Shown here in pieces: positions 30,104 to 41,014 of a stretch of 64,000 nt of DNA. Location: contig CM075760.1 in assembly GCA_037974335.1 (NCBI GenBank), forward strand, positions 34,543,609 through 34,607,608, read 5' to 3'. The position numbers were made by a program, and so were the translations under genes. Position 1 is the stretch's first letter, and each line of letters starts with the position of its first letter. Source of the DNA: Prionace glauca (Eukaryota > Chordata > Chondrichthyes > Carcharhiniformes > Carcharhinidae). The notes beneath the pieces were generated by a model that saw only the letters and a list, made by a program, of their open reading frames with translations, was not told the origin of the DNA and did not search any database.

Positions 30104-30383
30104 GTGCAGGGAGTGGATTCAGCTGTAGCTGCTGCTGTTAATCACATCCAGGAGTGAGCCACATTCATTCTGAAAGTTGAGGTTTGTTTCTGCTGATGTT
30201 ACTAATCCCTGTAGGTGGGCTGCAGCTTAATATTCTCGATCGAGAGCTAATTGCGTTTTGGGGGTTGCAGTTTCTCTTTACGAACTGCTGTCTGTGATCT
30301 TTTCCCATCATTCAGGAACTCTCATCACATTCTTTACGGTACACAAAGAGCCATTCAGCCCATCAAGTCTGCACTGGCTCACT
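30104..30383 (+). other. ZNF D 3' flank
   Basis: GCTGATGTTACTAATCCCTG and GCAGCTTAATATTCT match the 3' flanks of H (49895) and I (51765), so the duplication unit includes the 3' UTR. Confidence 0.55.
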
Positions 30384-30703
30384 GAAAGAACAAAATCAGC
30401 CCGGGAAACAGGCCCTTCAGCCCAACCAGCCTGCTCCACCATCTCAACACCACCAGTCCCCCTACTCCACCCATGACCCCTGTCTAATGTTTTATGGCCA
30501 TCCAGAGTGAGGGAATCTGATTTAGGGATAATTTATTCCTGCCAATCAGGCTAACAGCACATCTTTGAGGTGTGGGAGGAAACCGGAGCACCCGGAGAAA
30601 ACCCACGCAAGCACGGGGAGAATGCACAAACTCCCACAGACACCGGCCCAAATCCATGTGTCTGCACAGCAATCAGCGATAGTCACTGAGCTGTCGTCTT
30701 GCC
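30384..30703 (-). mobile_element. SINE type C
   Basis: This minus-strand copy has a tail with CAGGCCCTTCAGCCC, the body GTGGGAGGAAACCGGAGCAC, and a head ending GAGCTGTCGTCTTGCCC. Confidence 0.65.
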
Positions 30704-30839
30704 CAGTATCTGGTCCAGTTTAGGCACACACTAACGACATGAAGCACTAGGCCAATCTCGAACAACCAAGAGCAGCCCCAGTACGACCCATCACGTGTAT
30801 GCCCCTCGTTGGACACAAGGTGGATTGACTTAAAACCTG
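30704..30839. repeat. flank tract shared with 9527-9650
   Basis: ACATGAAGCACTAGGCCAA and CACGTGTATGCCCCTCGTTG match the tract after the SINE C at 9118. Confidence 0.55.
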
Positions 30840-31190
30840 TGAATGGAAAGAGCCTAATTCCACCCCCCTGCCATAACCCCTGTAACCTTGCACATTCTTT
30901 CTTTTCAGATAATCCAATTCTCTTTTGAGTATCTTGATCAAACTTGCCTCCACTGCCCTCACAGGAAGTTTATTCCAGATTCCAACCACCCTCTCAGTGA
31001 AAATAATTTTTCTCAGATCACTTTGACTCTGTTTTCCCCATTAAAGTAGGTCTGTGTCCTCTGGTTCTTGATGTTCTCTTGGTGGGAATATTTTCTCACT
31101 ATTTCATCTGCCCAACTCCTCAGGATCTTGAATACCTCGATCGATCTCCTCTCGACCATCTTCATTCAGACAATTTACATTTATTTCTTC
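30840..31190 (-). mobile_element. CR1-like LINE 3' fragment, old
   Basis: On the minus strand the pattern ERDYLKRKN-type end and the block reading TCTGGAATAAACTTCCTGTG fit CR1-like C-termini. Confidence 0.5.
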
Positions 31191-31944
31191 TGATAATAAT
31201 CTCTGTATCTGGGCAAGAGTTTCATATCCTGATGTCTGTTAAATAAATCAGCTTTGTTTCAAACACATGGTGTGTCAAATTCTTGATTTCTCCAGGATAA
31301 GAGATTAATTGATGTCCCATTCTTTTCTCCTTTCTAATTCTAGATTATTTCAGACTTTCAGTTACACTCATTTTTTTAACATTTGATTTGTTATTGTGAC
31401 ATGTATTAGCATACAGTGAAAAGTATTGTTTCCTATCATGGACAAGTCCCAGCTCCCTATACCTTTCAGAGAGTCCGTCCAAGCCTTGAGATCCAGGGAA
31501 GTTTTCAGTATTTAAAAACAAAACATACTGGAAATTATAATCCATACTTTTTCAAATGTCAGTTGATTGTGTCTCAGATTATTAGCTTTTCCTTACTGCT
31601 GATGTTAAACTCATTGTTCTGTAATTGCTGTGTTTTTGAACAGGGATGTAACACTTACAATCTCTCACAACCCTTTGTCACCATTACTCTGTAAGGAAGA
31701 TTGGAAAGTTGTGGCCAGAACTGCACAAGCTCCATGTGAAGGACAGTGTGTATGTCGGAGTGAAGCAGTCCCTCAAGGTCAGACTGGAGTGTCAGCCTAG
31801 ATAATGTGCTCAGCTTGATGAGTATTTCCTGTTATTGATGTGGATCATTCAGAAACAATGGACTCTGATGATGTCATCCAGTTCTGCTGCAATGATGTCA
31901 TAGAGACTATTACATCACAGCGGAGCCTTAGTTTTGTTCCAGAT
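31191..31944. other. spacer with an L2-like tail scrap
   Basis: Positions 31378-31432 are the L2-like 3' terminus (minus strand; CATACAGTGAAAAGTATTG). The remainder is unassigned. CTATTACATCACAGCGGAGC at 31908 recurs at 54647. Confidence 0.45.
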
Positions 31945-32040
31945 GGGAGGTGATGGCCCAGTGCTATTATCTCTCGACTCAGCTAATGTTCTGGGGACTG
32001 GGTTCAAATCCCACCATACCAAGTGGTGTAATTTGAACAA
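31945..32040 (+). mobile_element. SINE type D, part 1 of 3
   Basis: The head (GGTGATGGCCCAGTG) and B box (CTGGGTTCAAATCCCACC) are followed by an insertion at 32041. Confidence 0.65.
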
Positions 32041-32283
32041 AGAACAAGAAAAAAGAAAATTACAGCACAGGAACAGGCCCTTTGGCCCTCCAAGCCTGTA
32101 CTGAACATGCTGCCTGTCTGAACTAAAAACCCCTTTGCGGACCATATCCCTCTCTTCCCATCTTATTCATGCATTTGTCCAGGCGCCCCTTAAGTCACTA
32201 TCATATTTGCTTCCAGTAACTCCCGGCATTGAGTTCCAGGCATCTACTACCCCCTGTAAAAAAAAACTTGCCTCATACATCTA
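32041..32283 (-). mobile_element. CR1-like LINE 3' fragment in SINE D
   Basis: The tail AAAATTACAGCACAGGAACA with GGCCCTTTGGCCC and the C-terminal block follow in minus orientation. Confidence 0.6.
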
Positions 32284-32383
32284 ATTCAATAAAAATAATT
32301 GAATTCAATAAAAAAAATCAGAATTAAGAATCTACTGCTGACCATGAAACCACTGTTAATTGTCAGAAAAAAAAACATTTGGT
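32284..32383 (+). mobile_element. SINE type D, part 2 of 3
   Basis: ATCAGAATTAAGAATCTACT continues the SINE up to the next insertion. Confidence 0.6.
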
Positions 32384-32648
32384 TCAGTAAAGTTTGTTTA
32401 TTAGTCACAAGTAGGCTTACGTTAACAGTGCAGTGAAGTTACTGTGAAATTCCCCTGGTCGCCACACTCCAGCATTTGTTCGAGTCAATGCACCTCCCCA
32501 GCATGTCTTTCAGACTGAGAGGAAACTGGACTACCTGAGGAAACCCACGCAGAGAACATGCAAACTCGACACAGACTGACCCATGCCATGAATTGAACCC
32601 AGGTCCCTGGCGCTGTGAGGCAACAGTGCTAACCACTGTGACGCCCCA
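32384..32648 (-). mobile_element. SINE type A in SINE D
   Basis: This minus-strand copy runs from the type-A tail (AGTTTGTTTATTAGTCACAA) to a head ending AACCACTGTGACGCCCC. Confidence 0.85.
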
Positions 32649-32855
32649 TGAATGTCCTTTTGGGGAAGGAAATCTGTTGTCCTTACCTGTCTATCCTACG
32701 TGTGACTCCGGAGCCATAGCAATATGATCGACTGTCAACTCCCCTCTGAAATGGCCTAGTAAGCCGCTCAGTTCAATGGTTACTAGGGATGGCAATAAAT
32801 GCTGGCCGTGCAGTGACACCCATGTCCCACGAATGCATAAAAAATCCTCACAGTT
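32649..32855 (+). mobile_element. SINE type D, part 3 of 3
   Basis: The middle and tail (GGCAATAAATGCTGGCCGTG, then CGAATGCATAAAAAA) complete the SINE at 31945. Confidence 0.7.
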
Positions 32856-33040
32856 TAAATTTACACAGCCATTCCGTCTCCTTTTCTAATTACCACTCAC
32901 TTCACCAGTTTAAAAAAAAAATCAATATACCCACAGAAAATATTTTAATTTCTCAGATTTTCTTGACATATCAGTAGAAATGGACGTCAATGAACATAAT
33001 TCATTCCTGGATGTGATTTATAGTAAAATCCAGTCACTGA

Positions 33041-34077
33041 TTATTTGTGAACTCGCTGGTGACTCATCAGGGTGGATGAGCGAGTGAATCTCTTCCCACA
33101 CACGAAGCAGATGAATGGTCTCTCCCCAGTGTGAATTCGTTGGTGTCTCTGCAGGGTGGCTGACTGAGTAAATCCTTTCTCACACTGCAAACAAATGAAT
33201 GGCTTCTCCCCAGTGTGAACCCGCTGGTGTGAAGTCAGTTGACATAATTGTCTAAACCCAGTCCCGCAGTGAGAGCACCTGAACGGTCTCTCGTCAGTGT
33301 GAACAAGCTGATGGCGCATCAGGTCCGCAGAACCTTTGTAGCATTTCTCACAGTCAGCACATTTAAAAGGTCTCTCGTCAGTGTGAACTTGCTGGTGTTT
33401 CAGCAGAGTGGACGAATCGCTGAATCCCTTCCCACATTTGGAGCAGGTGAATGTTCTCTCCCCTGTGTGAACTCGATGGTGTTGTAGAAGCCCTGATGAT
33501 CGAGTGAATCTCTTCCCACATTGGAAACAGATGAATGGCTTCTCCCCAGTGTGAATTTGCTGATGTGCAGTGAGTTCAGATGATTGTCTGAACCCAGTCT
33601 CGCAGTGAGGGCATCTGAAGGGTCTCTCATCAGTGTGAACAAGCTGATGTCGCATTAGGTTCAGAGAACTTTTATAGCACTTCCCACAATTCGGGCATTT
33701 GAATGGTCTCTCATCAGTGTGAACTTGCTGATGTTTCAGCAGAGTGGATGAATCAGTAAATCCCTTCCCACACTTGGAGCAGGTAAACGGCCTCTCCCCG
33801 GTGTGAACTCTGTGGTGTTGTTGCAGCCAGATGATCGAGTGAATCCCTTCCCACACTCGGGGCAGGTGAATGGCTTCTGCCCATTATGAACACGTTGGTG
33901 CCTCAACAGGTTGGATGACCAAGTGAATCCCTTCCTACACTCAGGGCAGGTGAACGGCCTCTCCCCAGTGTGACGGGGCTGATGAGTTTCCAGCTCAGAC
34001 GGGGATCTGAATCCCTGCTCACAGTCTCCAGATTTCCATGGTTTATATGCACTGTGAACGTTGCTGTTTTCTTGCAT
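33041..34077 (-). pseudogene. ZNF E: 12-finger C2H2 gene with one frameshift
   Basis: The first Met in frame is at 34077 (MQENSNVHSAYKPWKSGDC). Twelve fingers follow to HQRVHK and a stop at 33041. Finger 1 has lost its first Cys (KPWKSGDC) and is probably non-functional. A one-base loss near 33828 in finger 3 shifts the frame: the paralogous finger 7 reads [11 protein letters not shown], finger 3 reads SSG then an altered frame. Beyond it, 271 codons (33856-33041) are open and cover fingers 4-12. Fingers 3-6 and 7-10 are near copies of each other in the same order ([26 protein letters not shown] and TGFRQ types), which indicates tandem duplication of a four-finger 336-bp unit. Either a pseudogene or a sequencing slip. 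Confidence 0.8.
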
Positions 34078-34159
34078 GTTAAAAACCCAATGATATTCAG
34101 ATCCTGATGTGATGTTTGGTTTCAGTTTCCCTGACTGCAAATTTTCCCCTTCTAACACC
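34078..34159 (-). other. ZNF E terminal-exon 5' end
   Basis: The acceptor CAATTTCACAG ends at 34160 and the exon starts GGTGTTAGAAGGGG, as in G and K. Confidence 0.65.
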
Positions 34160-34239
34160 CTGTGAAATTGATTTAAAACAGAAAAAATGGAGTGAGAGAG
34201 AACTCACAAAAAACAGAAAGGCAGGTTGTGAAATTAAGC

Positions 34240-34570
34240 TGGTTTTAGCACCAATTTCCCACCCCTCCCCGAATCCTTTGATTCCCTGAAAGATCTCTCC
34301 AACACTGGGCTAGAATTTTCCTCCATTTTAATCCTGGGAAAACTATTGTTATTGTCTCCACTGTCTGCTACAAATTCTACCCATTGACTCCATCCCCTTC
34401 CTCGGAAATTGTCTGAGACTGAGCCAGACTGTTCACAACCACAGCAAAATATTTCACCCAACGTGAGAATCTGACCACAAATCCGAATCATTACCATGAC
34501 CAGTTCCACCTCAATAACATCACCCAACTCCAGTCTACTCTGTTCATCTCTGCTAAAACCGTCACTCATT
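34240..34570 (-). repeat. interspersed repeat F
   Basis: This shares the GGTTGTGAACAGTCTGG, TCAGTCTCAGACAATTTCC and GGATGGAGTCAATGG blocks with 61441-61595. A 111-codon minus-strand frame here lies within the repeat. Confidence 0.5.
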
Positions 34571-34576
34571 CCTTTG

Positions 34577-35070
34577 TTTTGATTTGATTTATTATTGTCA
34601 CATGTATTAGTATACAGTGAAAAGTATTGTTTCCTGCATGCTATACAGACAAAGCATACCGTTCATAGAGAAGGAAAGGAGACTGTAGTGCTAGAGTCAT
34701 AGGTAGGGTTTAGAGAAAGATCAACTTAATGCAATGTTGGTCCATTCAGCAGGGAAGAAGCTATCCTTGAGTCGGTTGGTATGTGACCTCAGATTTTTGT
34801 ATCTTTTTCCCAACGGAAGAAAGTGGAAGAGAGAATATCTGAGATGCATGGAGTCTTTAATTATGCTGGCTGCTTTAGCAAGGCAACAGGAAGTGTAGAC
34901 AGGGTCAATGGATGGCAGGCTGGTTTGTGTGATGGATTGGGCTACATTCACAACTTTCTGTAGTTCCTTGCGGTCTTAGGCAGAGCAGGAGCCATACCAA
35001 GCTGAAGCAAATGCTTTCTAAGATGCATCTGTAAAAGTTGGTGAAAGTCACAGCTAACATGCCAAATTTC
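34577..35070 (-). mobile_element. L2-like LINE, segment 1 (3' end)
   Basis: The minus-strand 3' terminus TTGATTTGATTTATTATTG is followed by the RT C-terminal region. The frame 34951-34721 (VAQSITQTSLPSID) is typical of the C-terminus of L2-type elements. Confidence 0.75.
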
Positions 35071-36176
35071 ATAGTCATACAGGTTTACAGCATGGAAACA
35101 GGCCCTTCGGCCCAACTTGCCATACTGCCATTTTTTAAACACCTAAGCTCGTCCCAATTGCCTGCATTTGGCCCTTATCCCTCTATACCCATCTTACCCA
35201 TGTAACTAAACTTATTTTAAAAGCCAAACTTGTACCCACCTCTAACTACTATGTCTGGCAGCTTGTCCCAGACACTCACCACCCTCTGTGTGAAATAATT
35301 ACCCCTCTGGATCCTTTTGTATCTCTCCCCTCTCACCTTAAACCGATACCCTCTAGTTTTAGACTCTCCTACCTTTGGGAAAAGATATTGACTATCGAGC
35401 TGATCTATGCTTCTTGTTGTTTTATAGGCCTCTATAAGATCACCCCTCAGCCTCTAATGCTCCAGATAAAAAAAAGTCCCAGTCTGTCCAGCCTCTCTTT
35501 ATAACTCAAACCATCAAGTCCCGATAGCATCCTAGTAAATCTCTTCTGCACTCTTTCTAGTTTAATAATATCCTTTCTAATAATAGGGTGACCAGAACTG
35601 AACACAGTATTCCAAGTGGCCTTACCAATGTCTTATACAATTTCAATAACTCCTGTATTCAATATTCTGACCAATGAAACCAAGCATGCTGATTGCCTTC
35701 TTCACCCTCTGGCCACCTGTCACTCCACTCTCAATGAGCTATGAACCTGTACCCCTAGATCTCTTTGTTCTGTAACTCTCCCCAGTGGCCTACCATTAAC
35801 TGGGTAAGTCCTGTCCTGGTTCAATCTCCCAAAATGCAACACCTTGCAGTTATCTGAATTAAACTCTATCTGCCATTCATCGGCTCACTGGCCCAATTGA
35901 TCAAGATCCTGTTGCAATCCAAGATAACCTTCTTCCCTGTCTACTACGCCACCAATCTTGGTGTCATCTGCAAACTTACAAACCATGCCTCCTATATTCT
36001 CATCCAAATCATTAATATAAATGACAGATAACAGTGGACCCAGCATCGATCCCTGAGACACTCTGCTGGTCACCGGTCTCCAGTTTGAAAAACAACCCTC
36101 TACAACCACCATCTGGCTTCTGTCACCAAGTCAATTTTGTATGCATTTAGCTGCCTCACCCTGGATCCCATGAGAT
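35071..36176 (-). mobile_element. CR1-like LINE inserted in the L2-like LINE
   Basis: The tail is at 35071 (ATAGTCATACAGGTTTACAG). RT-encoding sequence follows on the minus strand, including a frame at 36112-35885 with SQGSMLGPLLSVIYINDLDE and MVCKFADDTKIGG. It is about 1.1 kb, 5'-truncated and moderately decayed. Confidence 0.8.
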
Positions 36177-37019
36177 TTTCCATAGTCTTCTGAGAAAGTA
36201 GAGGCATTGGTGGGCTTTCTTAACTACAGTGTTGGCTTGGGGGGACCAGGACAAGTTGTTAATTATCTGGACTCCTAAAAACTTGAAATGTTCAACTATT
36301 TCTATTTCTTCCCTGTTGTTGTAGACAGGGCATGTTCTCCACTATGTTTCCTTTAGTCAATGACAATTTCCTTAATTTTGTTTACATTAAGGGAGAGATT
36401 ATTGTTGTCGCACCAGTTCACCAGATTCTCTGTCTCATTCCTGTACTGTCTTGTCATTGCTGGAGATCCAACCCACTACGGTGGTGTCACCAGCAAACTT
36501 GAAAATCGAGTTGGAGGGAAATTTGGCCACACAGTCATATGTGTATAACGTGTATAGTAAGGGCTGAGAACATAACCTTGTGGAGCATCAGTGTTGAGGA
36601 TGATCGAGGAGGAGGTGTAGTTGCCTATCCTTATTGATTGTGGTCTGTGGGTTAGAAAGTTCAGCATCCAGTTGCAGAGGAAGGAGCTGAGCCCAGGCCA
36701 TGCAGTTTGGAGATGAGTTTTGTGGGAATAATGATGTTGAAGGCTGAGCTGTAGTCAATAAATAGGAGTCTGACATATCTGTCTTTGTAATCTAGATGTT
36801 CCAGGGTTGAGTGCAGGGCCAGGGAATTGGTGTCTGCTGTGGACTTGTTGAGGCAGTACATGAACTGTATTGGACCCAGGCAGTCTGAGAGGCTGGAATT
36901 AATTCATGCCATGACTAACCTTTTGAAACACTTCATAAAGATGGATGTTAGACCCATCAGACGATAGTCATTAAGGCACACTGCTTGGCTTTTCTTTGGT
37001 ACTGGGATGATGGTCGCCA
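36177..37019 (-). mobile_element. L2-like LINE, segment 2 (RT core)
   Basis: CATAGTCTTCTGAGAAAGTA resumes exactly where segment 1 stopped. RT blocks on the minus strand include [35 protein letters not shown] and [18 protein letters not shown], broken by several frameshifts. Confidence 0.8.
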
Positions 37020-37385
37020 GGACCATCATGGAAGGGCTGTCTTACGAGGAAAGATTGAACGCACTTGGGCTGTTTTCCCTTGAGAGACGTCGGCTGAGGG
37101 GGGATTTAATAGAGGTTTATAAGATTATGAAGGGGACAGATAGAGTAGATGGTGATAAGCTTTTTCCGCTATTAGAAATGGATAGAACGAGGGGTCACGG
37201 GCTTAGGGTGAGGGGGGCTAGATATAAGACTAATGTTAGAGGGCAGTTTTTCACACAAAGGGTAGTGGGGATGTGGAATGCACTGCCGAGTAAGGTGGTG
37301 GAAGCAGGCACGCTAGGGTTGTTCAAGAGTCACTTGGACAGCCACATGAGCAGTTTACATATAGGGGGATATAGCAGGCCTTACT
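37020..37385 (+). mobile_element. CR1-like LINE 3' fragment inserted in the L2-like LINE
   Basis: An open plus-strand C-terminal frame ([20 protein letters not shown], then FFTQRVVGMWNALPSKVVEA) resembles 9795-10166. It is young-looking because the frame is open over 120 codons. Confidence 0.8.
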
Positions 37386-37474
37386 AAGCATTGTAGGCTT
37401 GGGGTCAGTTTTAGCCTCAGGGATATAGAGTCTTTAATAATGAAATTTTTATCCACAGGCACTTACCATCTCGA
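37386..37474 (-). mobile_element. L2-like LINE, segment 3
   Basis: This short L2-like stretch lies between two insertions and ends at CTTACCATCTCGAGGGC. Confidence 0.55.
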
Positions 37475-37786
37475 GGGCATCATGGCAGCACAGAGGCTTT
37501 CTCTGTTGCTGTGCGGACACATGGAGTTGGGCCTGTGTCCGTGGGAGTTTGCGCGTTCTCCCCGTGGTTGCGTGGGTATCCTCCGGGTGCTCCGGTTTCC
37601 TCCCACATCCCAAAAATGTGCTTTTAGGCTGATTGATTGGGTCAATTGTCCCTATATTGGACCTCCCTGATCCTCACACATTAGGCATAGACTAGAGTCA
37701 TGAATAGGTCACTGACCATGGGACGGCAGCGCGGGCTCGTTGGGCCGAAGGGCCTGTTTCCCGTGCTGTTTTGTTTTTTGTTCTTG
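37475..37786 (+). mobile_element. SINE type C inserted in the L2-like LINE
   Basis: This is the best SINE C copy: a head with ATGGCAGCACAGAGGCTTTC, the body GCGCGTTCTCCCCGTGGTTG, and the tail GGCCTGTTTCCCGTGCTGTT with TTTGTTCTTG. TACCATCTCGAGGG before and TGCCATCTTGAAGC after look like a target duplication. Confidence 0.75.
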
Positions 37787-37890
37787 CCATCTTGAAGCAG
37801 GCAGACCTCAGATTGTTGTGAAGAGATGTTGATGATGTCTGTGAATACCCCCTCCAGCTGGTCCATGCAGGATCTGAGTGCTTGTTAGCA
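37787..37890 (-). mobile_element. L2-like LINE, segment 4
   Basis: GGCAGACCTCAGATTGTTG continues the L2-like coding region toward its 5' end. Confidence 0.55.
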
Positions 37891-37924
37891 TCAGACTTAA
37901 TAATTCTAACACACCCCTGGCCTG

Positions 37925-38425
37925 TCTTCCTCACTCAACCTGTCCATTAACTTCAGGTCATCACAATTCTGCTGCCCACGTGTTTACTCATTCCAAATCT
38001 TGTTCACCCATCACCCCTGTGCTACAAAGGCTCCTGTTTATGAATCAACATTTTAAATTACTCATCCTTGTTCTCAAATCCCTCCACGGTTTCACCCCTC
38101 CCTACCTCTGTAATCTCCTCTTGGCTCACAACCCTCCAGTATCTCTGCATTCTTTTCATTCCAGCTTCCTCAGCATTCACAGTTTTAAACACTCTATCCT
38201 ACATACACGCACACCTAGTTACCAAGGCCACAATCTTTCGAATTTCCCCTTAAACTGCTCCCCCTCTTTATCATCCTACCCCCCTCTTTCAGATACTCAT
38301 TAAAATTACCTCTTTAACCATCCACCCTCATGACTCTGTATCAAATGTTGCTTTATAACACATCTGAGAAACACCTCAGAATGTTTCAGTACATGTAAGA
38401 TGCTGTATAAATACATATTGTAATT
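37925..38425 (+). mobile_element. LINE family E 3' end
   Basis: The RT C-terminal type blocks on the plus strand (CATCACCCCTGTGCTACAAA, then CCCTCCCTACCTCTGTAAT) end in ATGCTGTATAAATACATATT, a tail pattern common to one vertebrate LINE family whose name I cannot fix. Confidence 0.5.
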
Positions 38426-38439
38426 ATTGATTCAGAGAT

Positions 38440-38759
38440 CATAGAACCCTACAGTGCAGAAAGAGGCTATTTGGCCCATTGAGTCTGCACCGACCACAAT
38501 CCCACCCAGGGCCTACCCCCACATATTTTACCCATTAATCCCTCTAACCTATGCATCTGAGGACACTAAGGCAATTTTTTTACCATGGCCAATCAACCTA
38601 ACCCGCATATCTTTGGACTGTGGGAGGAAATTAGAGCACCCGGATGAAACCCACGCAGACACAAGTAGAATGTGCAAACTCCACACACACAGCGACCCGC
38701 GCCGGGAATCGAATCTGGGTCCTGGGAACAGCAGTGCTAACCACTGTGCTACCATGCCA
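38440..38759 (-). mobile_element. SINE type B
   Basis: This is a complete minus-strand copy from the tail (CCCTACAGTGCAGAAAGAGG) to the head (CAGTGCTAACCACTGTGCTA). Confidence 0.85.
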
Positions 38760-38929
38760 CAGAGATGTAGACAGAGATGTATCACCGTCCCTTCATCATC
38801 ACTGGGTGAATAGCTTGTAACTCCTGACCTAACAGGGAGCACCTCCGCGACATGGACTGCAATTGATCACAATTTTCTCCACAGGTAATTGGGATGGGAA
38901 ATATTTTCTGTTGGTTTTGTTACTGAAAA

Positions 38930-39660
38930 GACAGAGTAGTGGGATGAACTGATTTCCCTTGTAGAGAACCAGCACATGCATGACAGGTTAGTCATTTTCT
39001 GTAGTGTAATAATTCAATGTTTCTGTGCCTTAATGGAAAAGAGACCGATTCTGGAGGCCAGGAACTAACTTTGTATTTGATGCCCATTGCCTCTTATAGA
39101 GGTGGCGTTGCACATGCGCCCTGTTGCTTATTGCCCCCTATAAAGATGGCCACCGCCTTGCTGTCCATTGCCTCCAATAAATATGGCGGCCACGCTGCCC
39201 ATTGTTCTCTAAAGATGGAGGCTATAAAATGTCAAGCAGGGCCTCGGGCGTCTTATTTGTGGTTTGAAGCTCATATCCGATGTTTATGAAAGCTCTGTTT
39301 CCTACACCGGGTGTTATGAATCCTCCCTTTTGATCCTCAGGCTCCACTTAATCTCACTCACCGCTGTCTCCAGTTTCTGCTCCCCCTGCACTCTCCATTC
39401 ACTTGACAAAGAGGCAGCACCCTCGAAAGCTTGTGAGAATATTATCAAATAAATCGGTTGGACTAAAACCTGGTGTTGTCAGACTTTTTACTCCAACACC
39501 ATCCCATCCGATCACCGCCTACACTGCACTGCGCATGCTCCAGCCAGAGCGGCACTGAGCCTGCGCAATGATCGCCTGTATTCAAGATAGGGTGTAGTCA
39601 CTCTCTCGATGCACGCTGGGTAATACAACCGCCATTGCCACTTGATATTGTCAAACATCT
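38930..39660. promoter_or_regulatory. weak promoter-like block with YY1- and NRF1-like sites
   Basis: AAATATGGCGGCC (39180) and two AAAGATGGC-type motifs resemble YY1 sites. ACTGCGCATGC and GCCTGCGCAATG near 39530-39570 resemble NRF1 sites. It could hold exon 1 of ZNF E, but no clear donor was found. A U2 repeat occupies 39400-39493. Confidence 0.35.
39400..39493 (+). repeat. repeat U2 copy
   Basis: CCTCGAAAGCTTGTGAGAAT and AACCTGGTGTTGTCAGACTT match 16310-16399. Confidence 0.6.
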
Positions 39661-39904
39661 TCCCTGGTCCATGATCAAAATGACTGGCCGAGAATGGCTT
39701 ACTCCTGCTCCTATTTTCTATGAAAATATATTTAAACAGGCTTATTTTAAATCAGTTAACACCTTCCTCGAAATAGTGTGCATAGTGTAATTACCACAAT
39801 CATTTATCAGTCTGGAAATTTAAACCTGCTGTTTCACTTTCAGTCAGGAACAGGTCGTAGTTTTACACTAATCTTTGATTTGACGGCCTTCACGTTTGTT
39901 CAAA

Positions 39905-40095
39905 AGCCGGAATTGTTGCAAACTCTCTGCAGCTGTGACAGTATCTGTAAAAACAGAAACAGAGTCAATGTTTCCAGTCCAATATGACTCTTCAGTTCCA
40001 AAACATTAGCTCTGTTTCTGCATAAGTGCTGCCAGACCTGCTGAGTTTTTCTAGCTTTGTTTTTATTTCAGATTTCCAGCATATGTAGTATTTTG
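39905..40095. repeat. repeat U1 copies in both orientations
   Basis: AGAAACAGAGTCAATGTTTC (39955) and CCAGACCTGCTGAGTTTTTC (40035) are parts of U1 facing each other. Confidence 0.5.
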
Positions 40096-40507
40096 ATTTT
40101 CTTTCACAATTATTCATCCTGACTCTAAACATAGTTGTAAAAGAGCCTTCTGTTCCATGTCTAGGAGCTCTGGACAATGGAAGAGAGCAGCTGGGACATA
40201 TTTCTGACACACCTCAGGATTAACCCACTTTGCTGTCAGAGAGATGAGAAAGACCAAAGTGTTGTTTGTCCCTCTCAGTGTGACCCTACGGCAGGAACAG
40301 ACTGAAGTTCTGTTCCTGCTGTATGATCCTCCCCCATATTGCCCTTTCTGAGCTCCAGCCAGTCAATGTTAAACACTCAGCTGGGAAAGACAAACATCTG
40401 CAATAATGTATTCAAACAAATCTGTTTTATTTCACATTTATTTAGAATATTCAACTTCAGTCCAGTTACAGAGATTATTAACATAATTAGAAACAAATTT
40501 CAAATAT
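40096..40507. other. unassigned spacer
   Basis: No gene or repeat was recognised apart from AT-rich runs. Confidence 0.35.
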
Positions 40508-41014
40508 CAGAACATAAGAAATAGGAGCAGGAGTAGGCCATCTGGCCCCTCGAGCCTGCCCCGCCATTCAATAAGATCATGGCTGATCTGTCGTGACTCA
40601 GCTCCACCTTCCCGCCCTCTCCCCATAACCCTTAATCCCTTCTCTTATCAAAAACCCATCAACCCGTTTCTTAAAAATATTTAGCGAGGCAGCCTCCACC
40701 ACTTCAACGGGCAGAGAATTCCAGAGATTCACCACCCTTTGAGTGAAGAAGTTCCTCCTCAACTCTGTTCTAAACCGCCCCCCCTTTATCTTGAGGCTGT
40801 GCCCCCTAGTCCTACTGTCTTTTTTGAGCGGGAACAGTCTCTCCACCTCTATCCTATCCATCCCATTCATCATCTTATACGTCTCAATGAGATCTCCCCT
40901 CATTCTTCTAAACTCTAACGAGTACAAGCCTAGTTTATTCAGCCTCTCCTCATAGCTCAATCCCCTCAACTCCGGTATCAGCCGAGTAAACCTCCTCTGC
41001 ACTCCCTCCAGGGC
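40508..41014 (-). mobile_element. family-alpha LINE 3' fragment beside ZNF F
   Basis: It has the 3' tail at 40508 and an open minus-strand frame over 41017-40598 (LEGVQRRFTRLIPELRGL to YGERAGRWS). It is 5'-truncated within the RT C-terminal part and nearly identical to 58014-58405, so probably recent. Confidence 0.9.

Noticed and set aside
34234-34569. 111-codon minus-strand frame just upstream of ZNF E, partly matched at 61.45-61.6 kb in a similar frame
   Set aside because: At first it looked like a conserved upstream exon of ZNF E and K. The same blocks occur near 15.35 kb, away from any ZNF gene, so it is an interspersed repeat (F).
38068-38303. Plus-strand frames of 61-141 codons
   Set aside because: They read through the 3' end of a LINE (family E) in a non-coding frame and have no start context.
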